Assembly (NCBI GenBank): GCA_017429325.1
Contig: JAFRPC010000048.1
Location: 1 to 45,464, forward strand
DNA from: Oscillospiraceae bacterium
GTDB lineage: Bacteria; Bacillota; Clostridia; Oscillospirales; Oscillospiraceae
DNA: 45,464 nt
Direction: 5' to 3'
Shown: piece after piece, positions 40,573-45,464 of the stretch
How the letters are laid out: each line of letters starts with the position of its first letter
How positions within the stretch are numbered: position 1 is the stretch's first letter
Notes under the pieces: generated by a model
Seen by the model: the letters and a program-made list of their open reading frames with translations, nothing else
What the model was told of the DNA's origin: nothing
The model's database searches: none
Program-made: the position numbers and the translations under genes

Positions 40573-41270
40573 TCACCATCCGTATCGCCGACGTCAACGT
40601 CGGCATCGACAACCAATACGACCTGCGGCCCTGGCTGAAGGGCTGGATCACCGACGCTGCCCCAGCGTTTACGGTCCGGGCTCTGCCGGAGGACCTGGTA
40701 CGGGAGGACGCGGGGCGGGGCATTCCCCCGGCCTATCTGGAGTTCATCTGCGTCTATCGGTACATCGCCGAGCGGATGCCGGACTACCAGGCCTTTGTCT
40801 TCCACGGGGCCGCCATTGCCATGGACGGTCTGGCCTATCTCTTCACAGCCCCCAGCGGCACGGGCAAGACCACCCACGCCCAGATGTGGCGCTACCGCTG
40901 GGAGGGCCGGGCCTATTTCCTCAGCGGCGACAAGCCCATCCTTCAGCGCACCCCGGAGGGCTTCCGGGTCTGCGGCACCCCCTGGCGGGGGAAGGAGGGC
41001 TACGGCGTCAACGAGACCCTGCCCCTGCAAGGCCTCTGCCTCCTGCGCCGGGGCACGGAGAACCGCATCCGCCGGGCCGAGCCCGGCGAGATGATCCGCT
41101 TCCTGGCCCAGCAAATCTACATGCCCCGGGACAGCGCCCGGGCCGAAAAGCTGCTGACCCTGCTGGACGAGCTCTGCACCGTCGTTCCCACTTGGTCCAT
41201 GGACTGCATCCTGGACAACGACGCCTCCATGATCTCCTACGAAGCCATGCGGCCCCACCCCGCCCCGTAG
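40569..41270 (+). CDS. HprK/PEPCK-like P-loop protein
   Basis: 233 aa from the ATG at 40569, overlapping the previous stop by 4 bp. The P-loop FTAPSGTGKTTHAQMW is at residues 93-107 and is followed by YFLSGDKPIL, the second metal site seen in HprK/PEPCK-type kinases, then CGTPWRGKEGYGVNE. It is much shorter than true HprK (encoded at 34528) and lacks its N-terminal domain. Such stand-alone kinases occur in some peptide-modification clusters, where they phosphorylate a peptide Ser, but also outside them. Its substrate is unknown; translational coupling to DUF5662 suggests a joint function. The TAG stop codon belongs to a GTAGGG palindrome. Confidence 0.8.
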   Translation: MITIRIADVNVGIDNQYDLRPWLKGWITDAAPAFTVRALPEDLVREDAGRGIPPAYLEFICVYRYIAERMPDYQAFVFHGAAIAMDGLAYLFTAPSGTGKTTHAQMWRYRWEGRAYFLSGDKPILQRTPEGFRVCGTPWRGKEGYGVNETLPLQGLCLLRRGTENRIRRAEPGEMIRFLAQQIYMPRDSARAEKLLTLLDELCTVVPTWSMDCILDNDASMISYEAMRPHPAP

Positions 41271-41580
41271 GGCGGCCAGACCCCGCCCGCCGTTCTCCCG
41301 CCTGTAGGGACGGCTCTCAGCCGTCCGCGGTCCCCCGCACGGACAAAGTAAGAGGTAAGAAGTAAAAGGTAAGAAGTAATCAGCCGTAGGCGACGGGTCT
41401 CCCGTCCCGCCGCGTCTCCCGCCGTAGGGGCGGTCATTGGCCGCCCGCCGTCCCCCGCCTGTAGGGACGGCTCTCAGCCGTCCGCTATCCCCCGCACAGA
41501 CAAAGTAAGAGGTAAGAAGTAAAAGGTAAGAAGTAATCAGCCGTAGGGGACGGGTCTCCCGTCCCGCCGCGTCCCTTTGT
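41264..41580. repeat. Repeat-only stretch: palindromes and heptads with 157-bp duplication
   Basis: Contains six GTAGGG/GTAGGC palindromes with arms such as GGACGGCT/AGCCGTCC, GACGGG/CCCGTC and GGGCGGTC/GGCCGCCC. Two heptad arrays (GTAAGAG, GTAAGAA, GTAAAAG, GTAAGAA) start at 41348 and 41505. The unit is duplicated in direct order with a period of about 157 bp. I see no gene in 41271-41697. Confidence 0.85.
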
Positions 41581-41631
41581 TTCCCGCCCTTCCTGCGTTA
41601 CATACGATGCGCCTTCCGCTTTGCCTCAACA

Positions 41632-41680
41632 AAATCCCCGGCGGTACATCTCCGTTTTTGGAAATGTGCCGCCGGGGTTT
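41632..41680 (-). terminator. Terminator of the XRE gene
   Basis: Arms CCCCGGCGG with ACAT and ATGT with CCGCCGGGG, flanked by AAA and TTT, just past the stop codon of the minus-strand regulator. Confidence 0.8.
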
Positions 41681-41697
41681 AAACTATCAATATAGTA

Positions 41698-41916
41698 TTA
41701 TAAAATTTGGTCGGTGTCCGAAGGAATATACTCCATGATCTCAGCAACGCTGCAATTCAAAATTCGACAAAGGTCATTGATCGTGGTACTGTTGAGCGGA
41801 CGGTTTTTCCGCAGCTTGTCAATGGTGGAGCTGGAAATGTGGTGATTTTTTATCAATGTGTAGGTGGTTTCCGACGAGTGCCGAAGGGTCTCCCAGAAAG
41901 GCGTATATACAATCAT
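41698..41916 (-). CDS. Small XRE/Cro-type HTH regulator
   Basis: 72 aa; the ATG at 41916 follows GAGGAAGGTCT. It is a single helix-turn-helix domain (TLIKNHHISSSTIDKLRKNR, then STTINDLCRILNCSVAEIMEYIP) of the HTH_26 type. It is AT-rich compared with its neighbours. It is divergent from the peptidoglycan-binding protein, whose promoter carries a GACTATAGTC palindrome, so it probably regulates that gene and itself. Confidence 0.88.
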   Translation of the reverse strand: MIVYTPFWETLRHSSETTYTLIKNHHISSSTIDKLRKNRPLNSTTINDLCRILNCSVAEIMEYIPSDTDQIL

Positions 41917-41986
41917 AGACCTTCCTCACGTTTCTGTCAAAGTCAAGTACTGCTCTTATTTTTCATCATAAAACGAAAAATTATTC

Positions 41987-42015
41987 TTGACTATAGTCGC
42001 AAAAAAGACTATAAT
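41987..42015 (+). promoter_or_regulatory. Promoter with palindromic operator for the peptidoglycan-binding gene
   Basis: TTGACT (41987-41992), 17-bp spacer, TATAAT (42010-42015). The perfect palindrome GACTATAGTC (41989-41998) overlaps the -35 and a near copy, GACTATAAT (42007-42015), overlaps the -10, about 18 bp apart. A repressor bound here would block polymerase. Confidence 0.75.
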
Positions 42016-42066
42016 AGCAAAGGAGATGATTTCATCTACTATTTTATTACAATGGAGGAAACCTAC

Positions 42067-42618
42067 ATGAAAAAAGCAAAAAAACTCATCGCGCTTCTGT
42101 GCGTCGTGCTGATTTGCGCACAGATGTTCACTATGATGGCAAGTGCAGCAAATACTGCTCCTACAGTATCAACGTCTACAGGGAAATGTAATGCTGTCAT
42201 GGTGCTTCAAAAGATGCTCAACTATAAAAGGAGCGCAGGTCTTACAACTGACGGTTGGTTTGGCAAGAATACAAAAAACGCCGTGATTGCTTATCAAAAG
42301 AAAGCATTTCCCTATAAACCAAGAGAATGGGACGGCATCTGTGGTCCAAAAACATGGGAAGCATTGTTTAATGATTGCACTGTCAAATGGGGAGACAATA
42401 ACAAATTGGTCCTAATCGTTCAGCATATTCTCAATAAGGTGGACAACCAAACCCTTAATGAAGATGGAGATTTTGGATATGCAACATATTGTGCTGTTTG
42501 GAATTTTCAAAGCAAACATGGATTAGGTAAAGATGGTGAAGTTGGAAAAAATACTTGGAATGAACTCATTTATCAATACAATCAGCTTAGCTTTGATACT
42601 GCGTTTAGCAAGAAATAA
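42067..42618 (+). CDS. Secreted protein with two peptidoglycan-binding domains
   Basis: 183 aa; the ATG at 42067 follows GGAGGAAACCTAC and opens a signal peptide (MKKAKKLIALLCVVLICAQMF to MASA). Two PG_binding_1-like domains follow: VMVLQKMLNYKRSAGLTTDG with FGKNTKNAVIAYQK, and LVLIVQHILNKVDNQTLNEDG with FQSKHGLGKDGEVG. There is no hydrolase domain. It probably binds the wall without cutting it, or serves as a decoy or inhibitor. It is AT-rich and forms a module with the divergent XRE regulator, suggesting acquisition. Confidence 0.88.
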   Translation: MKKAKKLIALLCVVLICAQMFTMMASAANTAPTVSTSTGKCNAVMVLQKMLNYKRSAGLTTDGWFGKNTKNAVIAYQKKAFPYKPREWDGICGPKTWEALFNDCTVKWGDNNKLVLIVQHILNKVDNQTLNEDGDFGYATYCAVWNFQSKHGLGKDGEVGKNTWNELIYQYNQLSFDTAFSKK

Positions 42619-43087
42619 CATCAAGAACGAATGACTTTTTGTACCAGTTTAGGTATAATAAATTGTTTGCTTGAACCTGCTTTATCTGATTCGTAAAGTA
42701 TGGGAAAGATTCATGCGCTATCTCTTTGTATCAAAGCATCTTATCCCAGCGCCAGCCTGTTCCGAAAAGGGGCAGGCTGGCGTCTCGGTTTCTGGTCGCG
42801 AAAAAACCGCGGCTGGATCGTTTGCTGACGCAAACGATTGTTTGCTTCGCAAACCGGGCGGCTCATCCGCCTGCGGTGGATAAGAGCCGCACCCTACAGC
42901 GCATCCGCGGGCGCTTGATAAGCGCCCCTACAGCGTCATCCCTCCGTCCCCCGTCGTAGGCGACGGGTCTCCCGTCCCGCCGCGTCTCCCGCCGTAGGGG
43001 CGGTCATTGGCCGCCCGCCGCCCCCCGCGGTCCCACCCGTAGGGGCCGGCGCCTCGACGGCCCGCTGTCCCTGCGCGTCAAAAAACA
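42619..43087. repeat. Repeat-rich stretch without a gene
   Basis: Holds a hairpin with arms CGCCAGCCTG (42750-42759) and CAGGCTGGCG (42773-42782), which may terminate the preceding gene. Two short GTTTGC/GCAAAC hairpins follow near 42817-42855. From about 42865 there are inverted GTAGGG units (GGGCGCTT/AAGCGCCC at 42912-42934) and from 42954 three direct ones, including GGGCGGTC/GGCCGCCC and a GTAGGGGCCGGCGCC copy. Confidence 0.7.
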
Positions 43088-43121
43088 AAAACGCACGTCG
43101 GCTTTTGCCCTCGTGCGTTTT
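43088..43121 (-). terminator. Terminator of the dnaD-dnaC operon
   Basis: Perfect arms AAAACGCACG and CGTGCGTTTT around a 14-base loop, 31 bp after the stop codon of the minus-strand gene. Confidence 0.85.
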
Positions 43122-43152
43122 GTAATATCAAAAATCTGCCTCTGACGATAAT

Positions 43153-44130
43153 CTATCCCAGCGCCATGCGGCGGATGTCCGTGCCCTCGAAGGTCAGCAC
43201 ACGGTACAGGCCCAGCAGCCGGGAGGCGGCCTGGCCCTCGTAGCGGGACTCCAGCTTGTCCGGCGTCAGGTTGGTGGAGACAATGGTAGCCCGCTGGGAA
43301 AGCAGCCGCTCGTTGATGACCGTGTACAGAGAGGAGATCACCAGCGGCGACACCAGCTCGGTGCCCAGGTCGTCCAGGATCAGCAGGTCGCAGCTCTGGT
43401 ACTTCTCCAGCAGCTCCGGTTCTCTCCGGCTGAAGCGGACGGCCTCGTAGTCCGAGAACAGATTGTTGGCGGAGCTGTAGGTCACGCTGAAGCCGCTGTC
43501 CACCACCCGGCGGGCGATGCAGGCGGAGAGGAAGGTCTTCCCCAGGCCGGTGGAGCCGGAAAAGAGAAGATTCTCCGCGGCGGGGCTGAAGCTCTGGGCG
43601 TATTTGATGCAGAAGCTCAGATTCTTCCGCATCAGAGCCCGGGCGGAGTTCCGCAGGGCGGGGATGTAGACGTCCGGGTAGACGTTCAAAGAGAAGTGCT
43701 CGAAGCTCTCCTTCCCCGTGCGGAAGAGGGGAGCCAGCTCCCGCTTCTGCTCCTGGCGGCAGAGCTCCCGCAGGCACTCGCACATCTGGGAGCCCCGATA
43801 CCCGGTGCCGCCGCAGAGGGTGCAGACCGGGCTGTCGTCCAGAAAGTCCTCGGGCAGCTCCGCCTCGTCCAGAAGCCACTGGCGCTCGTTTTGCAGGGCC
43901 AGATTCTCGGCCCGCAGCCGTTCCAGCTCCGCCGCGGGGTCGGTCTCCTTCTGGAAAATGACCGCTGCCAGCTTTGCGCCGGTGCCCCGCAGGGCCCGGT
44001 CGATCTCCCGGAGCCTGGGCCGGAGCTGATAGGCCTGGGCCAGGTGCTTTTCATATTCGGCGTGTTTCTTGTTGGCGTCCTGAGCCAGCCGCGCCTTCGC
44101 TCTGGACAGGACCTCGGCAGAATAAGCCAT
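43153..44130 (-). CDS. DnaC/DnaI-like AAA+ helicase loader
   Basis: 325 aa from the ATG at 44130, with GGAGGAGG upstream; its A is shared with the TAA stop of the dnaD-like gene. The N-terminal half is a coiled coil (residues 10-90). A zinc motif follows (CTLCGG at 103-106 and CEC at 117-119), then an AAA+ domain with Walker A GSTGLGKT (192-199) and Walker B LLILDDLGTE. It should load the replicative helicase at origins or restart sites. Pairing with a DnaD-domain protein is the standard Firmicutes arrangement. IstB is less likely because no transposase is adjacent. Confidence 0.92.
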   Translation of the reverse strand: MAYSAEVLSRAKARLAQDANKKHAEYEKHLAQAYQLRPRLREIDRALRGTGAKLAAVIFQKETDPAAELERLRAENLALQNERQWLLDEAELPEDFLDDSPVCTLCGGTGYRGSQMCECLRELCRQEQKRELAPLFRTGKESFEHFSLNVYPDVYIPALRNSARALMRKNLSFCIKYAQSFSPAAENLLFSGSTGLGKTFLSACIARRVVDSGFSVTYSSANNLFSDYEAVRFSRREPELLEKYQSCDLLILDDLGTELVSPLVISSLYTVINERLLSQRATIVSTNLTPDKLESRYEGQAASRLLGLYRVLTFEGTDIRRMALG

Positions 44131-45017
44131 TACGATTCCTCCTCCAGCATCTTCCGGGCCGCCTCCACCAGCATGGGGCTCAGAGCCTCCCCGTGGTGCT
44201 GGTAGCCGGACTTGCGAGGCGCGGAGGCGGGCTTGCGGTCCAGGGTCTGCACCTGTTCGGCGGTGTAGAGCCCCTGGGCGTTCCAGCGCTCCAAAATGCT
44301 GTTCATGTACTTCCAGGTCAGGCCGCCGGTGTTGGCGCAGGTCTTGTCGTAGGCCAGGGCAATGGCGTCGTCGGCAAAGCCCATTTCCGCCCAGGCCTGG
44401 AGATAGCGCTCCTCCGTGGGGGTCAGGCGGCGTCCCGTGAGGCCCAGCAGCTCGCAGAGGGCGCCCAGGCGGGAGTTCCGCCTTGTCTCGCTCTGCATGA
44501 AGGCGGCGGCCTTCTCGAGGGTGTCGATGCCCAGGTCAGCCCAGTGATAGGCCTCCTTCTCGATGCTGCGCATGGCGGGCATCCGCCCCGCGCCTCGGGC
44601 GCGGCTGCGCTCCACACAGAAGCGGACCAGCATGGGGATGACCTCCACCGGCAGGCCCAGATACTCCTCCATGCCCAGCAGGAGCTTCAGGTCCTCGGTG
44701 CTGAGGGTCCGGCCCAGGCAACGCTGCACCTCGCCCACCAGCTTGCGGAAGCCGGAGCGGGGGAGCTCCATCTGGCGGCGCACGTCCTCCTCGGTGTATT
44801 CGGGCCGCTGCTCCGACTGTTGGAAGCGGGGATCGGTCGATTCATCCAGCCCAAGCTGGCGCAGCAGGGAAGCGGCGCTCTCCAGCCGGGGCAGAGAAAA
44901 GCCCGTGGTCACGTCGCTGAGCTCCGCGGCGCGGCAGAGATACAGCAGGGCGCAGTCGCCGTTGCCGGCGGCCAGCAGCTTGCGGATGCTCTGGGTGGAT
45001 AGGATCACGTCGGACAT
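44130..45017 (-). CDS. DnaD-domain replication initiation protein
   Basis: 295 aa from the ATG at 45017, following GGAGGTGTTTCAG. It has an N-terminal winged-helix-like part, then helical DnaD/DnaB-II type domains (VEVIPMLVRFCVERSRARG, SIEKEAYHWADLGIDTLEKA; TPTEERYLQAWAEMGFADDAIALAYDKT, TWKYMNSILERW). The last contains a YxxxI-type core. It remodels origin DNA and helps recruit the helicase-loader complex. It is translationally coupled to the DnaC/DnaI-like gene. A plausible promoter lies at 45086-45114. Confidence 0.9.
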   Translation of the reverse strand: MSDVILSTQSIRKLLAAGNGDCALLYLCRAAELSDVTTGFSLPRLESAASLLRQLGLDESTDPRFQQSEQRPEYTEEDVRRQMELPRSGFRKLVGEVQRCLGRTLSTEDLKLLLGMEEYLGLPVEVIPMLVRFCVERSRARGAGRMPAMRSIEKEAYHWADLGIDTLEKAAAFMQSETRRNSRLGALCELLGLTGRRLTPTEERYLQAWAEMGFADDAIALAYDKTCANTGGLTWKYMNSILERWNAQGLYTAEQVQTLDRKPASAPRKSGYQHHGEALSPMLVEAARKMLEEES

Positions 45018-45337
45018 TCTGAAACACCTCCAAGGAAGACAGGGGAACCGCCGCGCCGGTCCGGGGCTATGCGACGGTAAACAACATTATAACACAGATT
45101 CCCCCGCCGGACAAGCCGGAGACCTGCTAAACTTCGCACAAAAAAACAACGGGAATTTTGGAACCCGGCCATATCTTGTGGAGGGCTGAAAAATCGGCCC
45201 CAATTTACAGAAAATTGGCTCAATCACTTTTCTTGTGGGATGAGCAAAGTTGACAATTGAATAAAACGAAACCTCGAAGTAGGATAAAGAAGCATCTTGC
45301 CGGATGTACTTACTTAATCAAACCCCGAGGTTTCACC
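45018..45337. other. Intergenic region with divergent signals and a structured leader
   Basis: Minus strand: TTGTCC (45114-45109), 17-bp spacer, TATAAT (45091-45086) for dnaD. Plus strand: a TTGACA at 45250-45255. A perfect 9-bp inverted repeat GAAACCTCG (45268-45276) and CGAGGTTTC (45326-45334), with an inner AAGTA/TACTT pair, ends 3 bp before the next ATG. I see no gene here. Confidence 0.6.
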
Positions 45338-45464
45338 ATGGATTATACAACAGAAAGTCAGATCAAGCAAGTAGGATATTCAGAAAAAAGCGGCGTTCAG
45401 GAAAGCTTACTGCTCCCGTCTGGACTGTTTGGATTTCACAACACGGCGACAACGGTCGAGCAGA
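45338..45464 (+). CDS. Start of an unidentified gene (cut by window edge)
   Basis: The ATG at 45338 opens a frame that reaches the window end without a stop (42 codons; MDYTTESQIKQVGYSEKSG and on). No good ribosome site precedes it; the inverted repeat at 45268-45334 would cover the region where one should lie. The composition is more AT-rich than the dnaD gene. Too little is present to name a family. A mobile-element gene is possible because it lies next to a terminal-repeat-like sequence, but nothing visible proves it. Confidence 0.45.
   Translation, partial: MDYTTESQIKQVGYSEKSGVQESLLLPSGLFGFHNTATTVEQ

Noticed and set aside
43153-44130. IstB transposase helper
   Set aside because: Translational coupling to a DnaD-domain gene and a zinc motif support a replication role; no IstA is adjacent.

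Overview
This 45 kb window has the character of a GC-rich, spore-forming, probably gut-dwelling member of the Clostridia (Oscillospiraceae-like). The evidence is the HPr kinase, a DnaD plus DnaC/DnaI-type helicase-loader pair, a SpoIID-family protein, SLH-anchored wall hydrolases, very large secreted repeat proteins and strong AGGAGG ribosome binding sites. Taxonomy is inferred from gene content only. I recognised no rRNA, tRNA or CRISPR array.

Layout. Positions 1-10589 and 23520-27950 form a surface-protein and small-peptide theme. Four secreted proteins (one cut by the left edge, then 457, 2658 and 935 aa) end in the same C-terminal module of about 300 aa, which is itself an internal duplication. 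Two of them are followed by short genes (2017-2202, 2278-2466, 26443-26631) whose 61-62 aa products share an almost invariant N-terminus (MKFEKPIAEI through ISASSE), a variable middle, and a conserved two-cysteine C-terminus ending DNYxF(D/E)xC(L/V). The last one lies just upstream of a radical SAM/SPASM protein (26832-27950). This looks like a multi-substrate ribosomal-peptide maturation system and is the best candidate for an undescribed system here.

Between these blocks are a 73 aa protein, a membrane-tethered cyclophilin and mtaB (minus strand), a DUF6472-like protein divergent from a PfkB kinase, an AT-rich ImmA/IrrE protease plus 2-TM membrane protein pair, an NlpC-like/GH25/SLH wall hydrolase, and a YihY-UvrD pair. 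After 28 kb come a SpoIID-like protein, a beta-lactamase-fold-like protein lacking its nucleophile motif, tadA, the major sigma factor, the rpsF-ssb-rpsR cluster and hprK. Then follow an acyl-CoA ligase, a membrane acetyltransferase, an E2-like acyltransferase, a glycosyltransferase, a DUF5662 protein and an HprK-like P-loop protein. The right end has an AT-rich regulator and peptidoglycan-binding protein pair, the replication genes dnaD and dnaC/dnaI-like, and the start of an unidentified gene.

The second strong theme is repeats. A family of short palindromes begins with GTAGGG and ends CCGCC. Its stem sequences differ from copy to copy but stay self-complementary. Copies sit between genes, supply stop codons, and are embedded in frame in mtaB, uvrD/pcrA, the SpoIID-like gene and the GH25 gene. 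Heptanucleotide tandem arrays accompany them and encode part of the C-terminal tail of TadA and part of the insertion in MtaB.
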